64,000 bases of DNA, from assembly GCA_963735445.1 (NCBI GenBank), contig CAVTLC010000036.1, positions 1 through 64,000 of the forward strand, read 5' to 3'. Below the pieces are notes generated by a model. That model was not told the origin of the DNA. It did not search any database and saw nothing but the letters and a program-made list of their open reading frames with translations. Shown one piece after another: positions 37,103-48,306 of this stretch (its first letter is position 1; each line of letters opens with the position of its first letter). The DNA comes from AP-15 sp963735445. GTDB taxonomy: Bacteria > Pseudomonadota > Alphaproteobacteria > ATCC43930 > CGMCC-115725. A program made the position numbers and the translations under genes.

Positions 37103-39984
37103 TGACCGATCCCGCTGCGAGGCTGCGGCGCGTGTCGCACCGGTACGGCCGGACCGTCGCGCTCGACGACGTGACCCTCGATATACCAGCGCGTTGCATG
37201 GTCGGTCTCATTGGGCCGGATGGTGTCGGCAAATCTACCTTGCTCGCGCTGATTTCGGGTGTGCGCCGGATCCAGGAAGGCGAGGTCTTTGCATTGGACG
37301 GCGATATGCGAGACCCGGGGCATCGCCGCTCGAGCCTGCCTCGCATCGCCTACATGCCCCAGGGCCTTGGGCGCAACCTGTACCCGACCTTGACGGTGTT
37401 CGAGAATCTCGACTTCTTCGGCCGTCTTTTCGACCAATCCAAATCCGAGCGCGAAGCGCGCATCTCGGAATTGCTCGTCGCAACCGGGCTCGATCCTTTT
37501 CCCGACCGCCCGGCCGGCAAGCTCTCCGGCGGCATGAAGCAAAAGCTGTCGCTCTGTTGCTCGCTGATCCATGATCCCGACCTCTTGATCCTCGACGAAC
37601 CGACCACCGGGGTCGACCCGCTGTCGCGCAGGCAATTCTGGGAGCTGATCGACCGGATACGCGCGCGGCGACCGCGCATGAGCGTCATGGTTGCCACCGC
37701 CTATATGGAAGAGGCGGAGCAGTTCGAGTGGCTCGCCGCAATGGACGACGGCCGCGTAATCGCCACCGGATCGCCCGAGGAATTGAGGGCAAAGGGCAAC
37801 GCATCGACGCTGGACAACGCGTTCATAAACCTTCTGCCTGAAGCCAAACGCGCCGGCCATCAAGCCGTCATCGTGCCGCCGCGGCGGGCAACGGGCGGTC
37901 CACCCGCCATCGAGGCCGAGGGGCTGACCCGCCGCTTCGGCAAGTTCACAGCGGTCGATCACGTGAGCTTTCGTATCGAGCGGGGCGAGATCTTCGGGTT
38001 TCTCGGCTCCAACGGCTGCGGCAAGAGCACGACGATGAAGATGCTCACCGGCTTGCTCGCCCCGACTGACGGAGAGGCGCTACTCTTTGGCCGCCACCTC
38101 GACTCTGGTGATATGGCGACACGAGAACGCGTCGGCTACATGACGCAGGCGTTCTCGCTTTATGGCGAACTCACCGTCCGGCAGAACCTGGAGCTTCACT
38201 CCCACCTCTTTCGCCTTCCGGAAGACCGCAGAGCGGCTCGGGTTCAGGAGCTGCTCGAACGCTTCGGTCTGCTCGGTGTTGCCAACAATCGGCCCGAAAG
38301 CCTGCCCCTCGGTCAGAAACAGCGCCTGCAACTTGCCGTCGCGGTCCTGCATGGACCCGAGGTGCTGATCCTTGACGAGCCGACCTCGGGGGTCGACCCG
38401 GTCGCTCGTGATTCCTTCTGGCAGTATCTGATCGATCTTTCGCGCGACGAGGGCGTGACAATCTTCCTCTCGACCCATTTCATGAACGAAGCGGAGCGTT
38501 GCGACCGCATTTCGTTGATGCACGCGGGTGAAGTCCTCGCTGTCGGAACGGCGAAGGAGCTGACACAGCGGCGCGGAATGGACAAGCTCGAGGACGCATT
38601 CATCGCCTACCTCGAAGATGCGGCCGGGAAGGAACCGGGAGCGAAGCCGATCAGGGCCGAGGTGCCGCTCGAGACAGTTTCCTCGGGGCCGGGGCTGACT
38701 CGCGGGCCTTCAGCCCACGGACTAGTTCCGCGGGCATGCACGCCGAGCGGGACAGCCGAGGCAGTTTCCACGGATGGCCGGATCAAGTCCGGGTATGACG
38801 GACAGGAAGCAGGGCTGAGTCAGAGCACAAAGCTTTCGCTGCCGTCTGCGGCATCGCGGTTTGATTTGCGCCGGCTGTGGGCCTATGCGCGCCGGGAGAC
38901 GATGGAAATCCTGCGCGATCCGATCCGCCTCACCTTTTCGTTCCTCGGTCCACTGATCTTGATGCTGACCGTCGGCTACGGCATCTCGTTCGATGTCGAA
39001 CACCTCGCCTACGCCGCGTTCGATCAGGACCAGACCAACGAGAGCCACGAACTACTCGAAAACTTTTCAGGGTCGCGTTACTTCGGTGAACATCGGGACG
39101 TCTCCAGCGAAGCCGAACTCGATCATCGCCTTAAGAGCGGAGAGCTGAAGCTCGCGCTCCAGATCCCGACGAACTTTGGCAAGGACCTGCTGACGGATAA
39201 GCGGCCGGAACTGTCGGTTTGGCTCGATGGTGCGATGCCGTTCCGCGCCGAGACGGCAAGCGGCTATGTGCAGGGGCTGGCGCAGACCTATCTGACCGAT
39301 CAGGCAGCCAGGGGCCATATCGCGGGGCTCCGGCCGCTGCCGGTCAATCTCGAGGCGCGCTTTAAATACAACCAGGCGTTCAAAAGCGTTTATCAGACTA
39401 TTCCCAGCACCATCATGCTCGTGCTGATCCTGATCCCAGCGATGATGACGGCGGTCGGCGTCGCCCGCGAAAAGGAGACCGGGTCGATCGCCAATTTCCG
39501 CTCGACGCCGATCACCGGCGTCGAGTTCCTGCTCGGCAAACAACTGCCATATGTCGCGATCGGGCTCGCCAGTTTCATGACACTTTTGCTGGTGGCGGTA
39601 TACTTGTTCGGTGTGCCGGTGAAAGGATCGGTCGCGGCCCTGCTTGCCGGGGTTTTCGTCTACATCGGCGCGGCCACCGCTTTCGGCCTGCTCGTCTCCT
39701 GCTTCACCTCCACTCAGATCGCCGCCATTTTCACCACAACGATCCTGACCCTCGTGATCGGGATAAATTTCTCGGGGCTGCTGGTCCCATTTTCATCGCT
39801 TTCGGGAGCTGCCCGCTGGATCGGTCTCGGCTTCCCGTCGGGATGGTTCACGCAAATCAGCCTCGGAACCTTCACGAAGGGCCTCGGCTTCGCCGAGCTC
39901 TGGGCCGACCTCCTGGTGCTTGTCGTCTTTGCGCTGGGGTTCGTTGCTGCGGCAACGCTCATTCTGCGCAAGCAGGAGGCGTGA
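37102..39984 (+). CDS. rbbA: RbbA-type ABC protein: two ATPase domains fused to an ABC-2 permease
   Basis: 960 residues. First ATPase: Walker A GPDGVGKST at about 38-46, signature KLSGGMKQKLSL at about 140-151, Walker B LLILDEPTTGVDP. Second: GSNGCGKST at about 302-310, degenerate signature LPLGQKQRLQL, LILDEPTSGVDP. ABC-2 permease helices fill about 610-960 (GPLILMLTVGYGISF to ALGFVAAATLI). E. coli RbbA is reported as a ribosome-associated ATPase, but this architecture is an exporter. Residues about 515-600 are an unusual linker encoding a palindromic repeat (38771-38801). Confidence 0.87.
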   Translation: MTDPAARLRRVSHRYGRTVALDDVTLDIPARCMVGLIGPDGVGKSTLLALISGVRRIQEGEVFALDGDMRDPGHRRSSLPRIAYMPQGLGRNLYPTLTVFENLDFFGRLFDQSKSEREARISELLVATGLDPFPDRPAGKLSGGMKQKLSLCCSLIHDPDLLILDEPTTGVDPLSRRQFWELIDRIRARRPRMSVMVATAYMEEAEQFEWLAAMDDGRVIATGSPEELRAKGNASTLDNAFINLLPEAKRAGHQAVIVPPRRATGGPPAIEAEGLTRRFGKFTAVDHVSFRIERGEIFGFLGSNGCGKSTTMKMLTGLLAPTDGEALLFGRHLDSGDMATRERVGYMTQAFSLYGELTVRQNLELHSHLFRLPEDRRAARVQELLERFGLLGVANNRPESLPLGQKQRLQLAVAVLHGPEVLILDEPTSGVDPVARDSFWQYLIDLSRDEGVTIFLSTHFMNEAERCDRISLMHAGEVLAVGTAKELTQRRGMDKLEDAFIAYLEDAAGKEPGAKPIRAEVPLETVSSGPGLTRGPSAHGLVPRACTPSGTAEAVSTDGRIKSGYDGQEAGLSQSTKLSLPSAASRFDLRRLWAYARRETMEILRDPIRLTFSFLGPLILMLTVGYGISFDVEHLAYAAFDQDQTNESHELLENFSGSRYFGEHRDVSSEAELDHRLKSGELKLALQIPTNFGKDLLTDKRPELSVWLDGAMPFRAETASGYVQGLAQTYLTDQAARGHIAGLRPLPVNLEARFKYNQAFKSVYQTIPSTIMLVLILIPAMMTAVGVAREKETGSIANFRSTPITGVEFLLGKQLPYVAIGLASFMTLLLVAVYLFGVPVKGSVAALLAGVFVYIGAATAFGLLVSCFTSTQIAAIFTTTILTLVIGINFSGLLVPFSSLSGAARWIGLGFPSGWFTQISLGTFTKGLGFAELWADLLVLVVFALGFVAAATLILRKQEA
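38771..38801. repeat. Palindromic repeat element inside the rbbA linker
   Basis: CCGGA-TCAAG-TCCGG forms the core of a hairpin within GATGGCCGGATCAAGTCCGG, read in frame as DGRIKSGYDG. The opposite strand reads VIPGLDPAIRG, a peptide I remember from spurious ORFs over a widespread intergenic repeat of Bradyrhizobium-like genomes. The insertion keeps the frame. Confidence 0.55.
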
Positions 39985-39985
39985 T

Positions 39986-41114
39986 ATGGCCTTGCGGCTT
40001 GCCAATGTATTTCAGGCTTGGGGTCAAGGAGCTATACAGCCTTCGCGCCGACCCGATCCTGCTGGTGATGATCGTTTATGCGTTCTCTTTCGCGGTTTAT
40101 GCGCAGGCGACCGGCGCAAAGACCGAGGTGGAGAATGTTGCAGTCGGCATCGTCGACGAAGACGATTCCGAACTCTCACGCCGGATAGCCGGCGCAATCC
40201 TCGAACCGCAGTTCAAGCGGGCGGTCCAGTTAACGCCTGACGAAATCGATCCCGGTATGAATTCCGGCCGCTTCGTATTCGTCTTGGAAATTCCTCCGAA
40301 ATTCGAATCCGATGTTCTCGCCGGCCGGCGCCCGACGGTGCAGATCGATGTCGACGCAACCGCGCTGACCCAGGCCGGGGTCGGCGCCGGCTATCTCCAG
40401 AACATCATCGAACAGGAGGCTTTGGGCTATTTGCAGCACCGCGAGGGGGCGATAGCCTCGCCGATAAATCTCGTGATGCGCACCGCCTTCAACCCGAACC
40501 ACAAATCCGAGTGGTTCCTGGCGATCATGGCGGTGATCAACGACATAACAATGCTGACGGTCGTTTTGACAGGCGCGGCGCTGATTCGCGAGCGTGAACA
40601 TGGAACCGTTGAACATTTATTGGTGACGCCGGTCACATCGGCCGAAATCATGCTCGCAAAGATCTGGGCCAACGGCCTCGTGATCGTTGTGGTCGCCATC
40701 CTGTCGCTGTGGTTGGTCGTCCACGGCGCGCTGCGGGTACCGCTCTCCGGCTCGATCGCATTGTTCATTGCCGGTACGGTCCTCTACGAAATCTCGGTCG
40801 CAGCTCTCGGCATTCTGCTCGCAACCTTCACCGCCACGATGGGCCAGTTCGGGTTGCTGGTGGTCCCGGTGCTGGTCATCCTGAATTTGCTGTCGGGCAG
40901 TGCGACGCCGCCGGAAAGCATGCCTCCCTGGCTGATAGAAGTGATGAAGGTCACGCCGACCCCGCACTTCGTCAGCTTCGCTCAGGGCGTATTGTACCGC
41001 GCTGCCGGTCTCGACATCGTCTGGCCGCAGCTGGCCGCTCTCGCCGCCATCACGCTCGTCTTTTTCGGCGCGTCGCTGGCGCGGTTCAGGACAACGATCG
41101 CGAGCTTCGGATAG
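39986..41114 (+). CDS. ABC-2 type permease (YhhJ-like), one-base slip near the start
   Basis: ATG 39986 has AGGAGG at proper spacing and reads MALRLANVF, but the family sequence FRLGVKELYSLRADPILL is one frame over after the TTT at 40009-40011. Either one T is extra or translation starts at ATG 40005 (MYFRLGVKEL). The 370-residue rest is intact: a large extracytoplasmic domain between helix 1 and helices 2-6 (VLTGAALIREREHGTVEHLL, TFTATMGQFGLLVVPVLVIL). It completes the exporter with the adaptor and RbbA-type protein. Confidence 0.8.
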
Positions 41115-41387
41115 GTCTGTTCCGGCTCTCGAGAGTTTCGACCCCGAGAGCACCTTGGTGATCGCGGCGGTCGCGTCGGCAAGCCCTCAATGCGTCCGAC
41201 CGAGGCCGTAATCGCGCCGAACATCCGCACCAGGAAGGAGCGGCAAAAGGGTAAACACCGACTCCGACGAGTATCCATGAAGGCGACGAACCCAAAACCA
41301 CGACTAACGCGGATTTGGCGCCGGCACGCCCGCCGCGTCGGCGGACAGGCTCGTCGAGCGCGCCGGACTGACATTCCCCTTGTTGGA

Positions 41388-41401
41388 TTGACTTAGATCA
41401 A
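41388..41401. promoter_or_regulatory. FNR/FixK-like box upstream of the 66-aa gene
   Basis: TTGAC-TTAG-ATCAA, 85 nt before ATG 41487. Close match to the TTGAT-N4-ATCAA palindrome. Confidence 0.7.
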
Positions 41402-41409
41402 GGCGCGGG

Positions 41410-41436
41410 CGAGCCGCAGGATCGAACCTGCGACCT
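41410..41436 (-). other. tRNA T-arm-like fragment
   Basis: The minus strand reads GAGGTCGCAGGTTCGATCCTGC: variable-loop-like GAGGTC, stem GCAGG/CCTGC and a T loop shortened to six bases. No anticodon or D arm is found upstream on that strand, so it is a relic and not a tRNA gene. Confidence 0.35.
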
Positions 41437-41486
41437 CGCGGCCGCCAAATCCTCGACAGCGAGCGAGCGAAAACGCAGCGGAATAA

Positions 41487-41687
41487 ATGCGAATGAACGA
41501 TGCAGATAGGCTTCGGGCGTTGGCGTCTTGGTACCGCGAATTCGCCGAGCGAGCCGGTACTCCGTGGATTTGGGAGGGGCGATTGGCGACAGCGGACAAG
41601 TTGGAGAAGGACGCCGATCGCCTGGAAAAAGAACTCGGCCCAAAGCGGGATAAGCGGAGAACATCGTCTCATCCGATTAGCCAGTGA
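41487..41687 (+). CDS. Small charged helical protein (66 aa), function unknown
   Basis: 66 residues; the second in-frame ATG (41493) would give 64. MNDADRLRALASWYREFAER and WIWEGRLATADKLEKDADRL form two amphipathic helices rich in Arg/Glu with conserved-looking aromatic positions, a pattern I remember from unannotated rhizobial proteins. Charged tail. The FNR-like box 85 nt upstream suggests oxygen-responsive expression. No function can be assigned. Confidence 0.55.
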   Translation: MRMNDADRLRALASWYREFAERAGTPWIWEGRLATADKLEKDADRLEKELGPKRDKRRTSSHPISQ

Positions 41688-42092
41688 GCCGGTCATGAGC
41701 CGGAGCGTCGCATTCGTCGTGCTCTGAAGGTTGTCGCTTCGAGAGGCAATCCGAGACTGCGGGTGCAGGTGGCGCTAGCGTCGGGGATCACCGCTTAGGC
41801 GTCGTACCGTCGGGCGCATCGACCGGCGAAAACCAGACAAAAACAGGGTCGGTGTGCCGCAGCGAGCGCATCGCCAAATAGACTCGACCGCTCGAGATCG
41901 ATCACGAGCTCAGCCCGGCGGCGATTTTCGCCGATCCGTTCAAGCCACGCGCGATGTGACCGGACCGGCGCGATCGAACACCGCAGCGCCGCCCATCCGA
42001 TCGATCCAGGCCGGAATGATCTGCATCAATGCGGATGTCCGGCTCTCATAAGCAAGCTGTCGCAAATGAGACCGTAAAGAGGAGTGGATCCA
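41688..42092. other. Intergenic leader of the ppsA gene run
   Basis: About 405 nt with no recognisable gene. It contains a variant FNR-like box at 42016-42029 and ends in GAGGAG before ATG 42093. Confidence 0.5.
42016..42029. promoter_or_regulatory. FNR/FixK-like box (one mismatch) upstream of ppsA
   Basis: ATGAT-CTGC-ATCAA matches TTGAT-N4-ATCAA except the first base; 63 nt before the ppsA ATG. It may drive the whole six-gene run. Confidence 0.55.
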
Positions 42093-44513
<2,421 letters not shown>

Positions 44514-44522
44514 GGGGTCTCC

Positions 44523-45503
44523 ATGCAGCCGATCGTCACATTGACCATGAACCCTGCGCTCGACATCGCCACCGCGACCGATCGGGTAGAGCCGACCCAT
44601 AAGCTGCGCTGTACAGCACCGCGCTATGATCCGGGCGGCGGCGGCATCAACGTCGCCCGCGCGGTGCACGCGCTAGGCGGCCACGCGGTCGCGATTTTCC
44701 CGGCCGGCGGTGCTGCGGGCGAGATGATCCGGCATCTGCTGGACGAGGAAGACGTCGCCTACGACGCCGTCGCGATTACCGGCTTCACCCGCGAAAGCCT
44801 CGCCGTCGAAGAACGCGCGACCGGCAACCAGTTCCGCTTTATTCTACCCGGACCCGAAATCTCGGAAGAGATCCAGGAGCACTGTCTCGACCAGCTGGCG
44901 CAGCGGGCGAGCGAAGCAGATTACATTGTTGCCAGCGGTAGTCTGCCGCTCGGCGTGCCTGACGATTTCTACGCGCGGGTAGCGGCCCTCGCCAAGTCGC
45001 TCGGCAAAAAGCTGGTTCTGGACACTTCCGGCGCTGCGCTCAAACAGGCCGGCGGCGGCATCCATCTGTTAAAACCGAGCCTGCGCGAGCTGCAAGATCT
45101 GGTCGGGCGAGAAATCCGCACCGAGCGCGAGCAAGAATGCGCGGCGCAGCAGATCATCGAACAGGGCCGCAGCGACATCGTCGTCCTGTCGCTCGGCGAG
45201 GAAGGCGCCTTGCTGGCAACAGCAGAGGGGAGCGAGCGCTTTGCTGCGATCCCGGTCGCGGCGCGAAGCACGATCGGGGCGGGAGACAGCATGCTGGCCG
45301 GAATTGTCCTCGGCCTGTCACGCGGCCTCGCGCTGAACCAAGCCGTCCGCTTTGGCATGGCGGCCGGTGCTGCAGCACTGCTCGGCTCCGGGACCGCGCT
45401 GTGCCGGTTTGCCGATGTCGAGCGGCTTTACGCGCAGATGTCGCCGACCCAAACGCCTTGTCGTATGCCGCCAGCGGCGGTTGCTGATCCCCAGCTCTTC
45501 TGA
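44523..45503 (+). CDS. pfkB: PfkB-family 1-/6-phosphofructokinase
   Basis: 326 residues. N-terminal TLTMNPALDIAT and PGGGGINVARAVHALGG are PfkB signature 1; STIGAGDSMLAGIVLG holds the catalytic Asp and anion hole of signature 2. This matches phosphofructokinase II or 1-phosphofructokinase within the ribokinase fold. It follows ppsA by 9 nt. In mycobacteria a pfkB gene is part of the hypoxia regulon, a parallel noted as inference. Confidence 0.85.
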   Translation: MQPIVTLTMNPALDIATATDRVEPTHKLRCTAPRYDPGGGGINVARAVHALGGHAVAIFPAGGAAGEMIRHLLDEEDVAYDAVAITGFTRESLAVEERATGNQFRFILPGPEISEEIQEHCLDQLAQRASEADYIVASGSLPLGVPDDFYARVAALAKSLGKKLVLDTSGAALKQAGGGIHLLKPSLRELQDLVGREIRTEREQECAAQQIIEQGRSDIVVLSLGEEGALLATAEGSERFAAIPVAARSTIGAGDSMLAGIVLGLSRGLALNQAVRFGMAAGAAALLGSGTALCRFADVERLYAQMSPTQTPCRMPPAAVADPQLF

Positions 45504-45583
45504 ACCGCTGAAGATGCGGCGCTCTCGAAAAAGCGCCAGAGCGACAGCGACAAAGCCGTCACTTTCACAGAGAAGGCTTGACC

Positions 45584-46621
45584 ATGAAAGCTCTCGTTTA
45601 CCAGGGACCTGGAAAGAAAGCGCTCGAAAGCCGACCGATGCCGGAGATCGCCGGGCCCACAGACGCCATCGTTAAAATCATCAAAACGACGATCTGCGGC
45701 ACCGATCTGCACATCCTCAAAGGCGACGTGCCGACCTGTGCGCCAGGCCGCATCCTCGGCCATGAAGGCATCGGAGTGGTCGAAAAGACCGGGCCAGGCG
45801 TTACCGAATTTCGTCCCGGCGACAGGGTGCTGATCTCGTGCATCTCGTCATGCGGACGGTGCGAATACTGCCGCCGCGGGATGTATTCGCATTGCACCAC
45901 CGGTGGCTGGATCCTCGGCAACTCGATCGACGGCACCCAAGCCGAATATGTGCGCACGCCGCATGCCGACACCAGCCTCTATCGTATCCCTGGCGGAGCG
46001 GATGAAGAGGCGCTCGTGATGTTGAGCGACATACTGCCGACCGGCTTCGAATGCGGCGTGCTGAACGGCAAGGTCCAGCCGGGCAGTACCGTCGCGATTG
46101 TCGGCGCCGGCCCGATCGGCCTGGCGGCATTGTTGACTGCTCAGTTCTATACCCCCGCTGAGATCATCATGATCGATCTTGACGACAAACGCCTCGAAGT
46201 CGCCAAGCGCTTTGGCGCAACCGCGACAGTCAATGCCGGCGCCGGCAAAGCGGCCGAGGCAATCATGAAAATGACCTCAGGGCGCGGCGTCGATACCGCG
46301 ATCGAAGCGGTGGGCGTGCCGGCAACCTTTGTGCTCTGCGAGGATATCGTCGCGCCCGGCGGCACCATCGCCAACGTCGGCGTGCACGGCGTCAAGGCGG
46401 ATCTGCATCTCGAACGCCTCTGGTCGCAGAACATCACGATCACGACCCGGCTCGTGGATACCGTCACGACGCCGATGCTGCTGAAAACCGTGCAGTCGAA
46501 AAAGCTCGATCCGACGGCGCTGATCACGCACCGCTTTACGCTCGACCGTATGCTCGACGCGTACGAAACCTTCAGCCACGCCGCCGACACTGGGGCGCTA
46601 AAAGTCATCATCGCCACCTGA
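45584..46621 (+). CDS. Zinc-dependent alcohol dehydrogenase
   Basis: 345 residues from ATG 45584; a TTG two codons earlier is also open. Cys38 in CGTD, GHEGIGVV with His/Glu, and structural cluster CGRCEYCRRGMYSHC are intact; Rossmann motif GAGPIGLAALL then IDLDD favours NAD. NADH-linked alcohol or aldehyde interconversion could dispose of reductant when respiration is limited. Gap of 80 nt from pfkB, 13 nt to the next gene. Confidence 0.87.
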   Translation: MKALVYQGPGKKALESRPMPEIAGPTDAIVKIIKTTICGTDLHILKGDVPTCAPGRILGHEGIGVVEKTGPGVTEFRPGDRVLISCISSCGRCEYCRRGMYSHCTTGGWILGNSIDGTQAEYVRTPHADTSLYRIPGGADEEALVMLSDILPTGFECGVLNGKVQPGSTVAIVGAGPIGLAALLTAQFYTPAEIIMIDLDDKRLEVAKRFGATATVNAGAGKAAEAIMKMTSGRGVDTAIEAVGVPATFVLCEDIVAPGGTIANVGVHGVKADLHLERLWSQNITITTRLVDTVTTPMLLKTVQSKKLDPTALITHRFTLDRMLDAYETFSHAADTGALKVIIAT

Positions 46622-46634
46622 GGCGAGTTGAGCT

Positions 46635-48268
46635 GTGATCCAGAAGCTTCGAGACCTGATGCCGGTGGTCGATCTCACCCGCGAGAAGGGTACGGGTCCC
46701 TTCCGCACCCGGCGCCCGGTCTATGTCGACCTGCTGCCACCCTGCAACAACGCTTGTCCCGCTGGCGAGAACATCCAGGCCTGGCTCGCCCTCGCCCAAG
46801 CGGGCAAGTACCGCGCAGCCTGGGAGATGCTGGTGCGCGATAATCCGCTGCCGGCGGTGCACGGTCGCGTCTGCTATCACCCCTGCGAACAATCGTGCAA
46901 TCGTGATGCGCTCGACGCCCCCGTCAGCATCCACGCGGTCGAGCGCTTTCTCGGCGACCTCGCGGCAGCGGAGGGTTGGAGGCTGCCCATCGACGCGCCG
47001 CCGAGCGGCAAGCGCGTCCTTGTCGTCGGCGCCGGACCGAGCGGGCTCTCGGCCGCCTATCACCTCGCGCGTCTCGGCCATGCCGTCGAGATCCACGAGG
47101 CCGGGCCGGTTCCCGGCGGCATGATGCACTTCGGCATCCCCGCCTATCGCCTTCCGCGCGCTGATCTGATGAAGGAGATCCGCCGGATCGAGGAAATGGG
47201 CGTGCGGATCACGTTGAATCACAAGGTCGAGGATGTCGTCGCGGAGCGCGATGCCGGACGCTTCGATGCGGTCTTCATCGCGGTCGGCGCCGATGTCAGC
47301 CGCCATGTCGACATCCCGGCGCGGGATGCGGCCAAGGTGCTCGACGCCATGACATTACTGCGTGAGGCCGAGACCGACGAAGCGCCGCGCCTCGGCCGCC
47401 GCGTCGTCGTCTATGGCGGCGGCAACACGGCGATGGATGCGGCGCGCACCGCCAGACGCCTCGGCGCGCACGAGGCGCTGATCATCTATCGCCGCGACCG
47501 CGCTCACATGCCGGCTCATGCCTTCGAGGCCGATGAGGCGATCGCCGAGGGGGTCAAGATCAAGTGGTTGGCAAGCATCAAAGAAATCGCCGGCCCGACC
47601 CTCACGGTCGAGCGGATGAGGCTCGACGCGGCGGGAAGGCCGCAGCCGACCGGGGAGATTGAGACCCTCGAGGCCGATGCCGTCGTGCTGGCGCTCGGCC
47701 AAGAAACGGACAGCGCGTTCTTGAAGCGCGTGCCCGGTATCGAATTCAAACCGGATGGCACGGTTATTGTCGGCCCCGATATGATGACCGGACACGCCGG
47801 CATCTTCGCCGGTGGCGACATGGTGCCCGGCGAGCGCACCATCACCACCGCCGTCGGCCACGGCAAGCGCGCAGCCCGCAACATCGATGGATGGCTCACC
47901 GGCCAGGGGTATGCCGAACCGGCCCAGGCGCCTCTTGTTTCATTCGACATGCTGAACCTGCCGGTCTTCAGCGATGCCGATCCAGCGCGACTGAAAAGGA
48001 GCTGGCAATCTCGCAGAGACTGAGCGGGTTTGAAGAGGTCGTCGCGGGCCTCAGCGAGAAGGAGGCGCGCTACGAGGCGCAACGCTGCCTATCCTGCGGC
48101 AATTGTTTCGAATGCGACAATTGCTGGGCCGCCTGTCCGGAGGACGCCATCGTCAAGCTCGGCCCCGGGCGCCGCTACCGCTACGACTACACCAGATGCA
48201 CCGGCTGCGCCGTTTGTTTCGAACAATGCCCTTGCCATGCCATCGAGATGATTGCCGAGCCGGGATGA
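46635..48268 (+). CDS. GltD-like NAD(P)H flavoprotein with C-terminal ferredoxin domain, one frame break
   Basis: GTG start. N-terminal Cys cluster (CNNACPAGENIQAWL, CYHPCEQSCNR) of the Fer4_20 type, FAD motif VLVVGAGPSGLSAAY, NAD(P) motif VVVYGGGNTAMDAARTARRL. At about 47994 the run GAAAAGG loses the frame; one more A gives LKKELAISQRLSGFEEVVAG and a ferredoxin domain CLSCGNCFECDNCWAACP and CTGCAVCFEQCP. Full length about 545. It likely transfers electrons between NAD(P)H and ferredoxin or the adjacent nifJ product; related to GltD and PreT. Confidence 0.8.
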
Positions 48269-48306
48269 CGAGTGCCAATGCGGCGGATCGCGGCAAGGAG
48301 GATGCG

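Larger units (their letters stand above)
41115..41486. other. Intergenic stretch with an FNR-like box and a tRNA T-arm relic
   Basis: About 370 nt after the exporter operon. Contents: the box at 41388-41401 and, on the minus strand at about 41410-41436, a T-arm-like sequence. No gene recognised otherwise. Confidence 0.5.

Noticed and set aside
36703..37962. Open frame of 419 codons on the minus strand
   Set aside because: Antisense to the HlyD-type gene and the front of rbbA, both of which have full domains.
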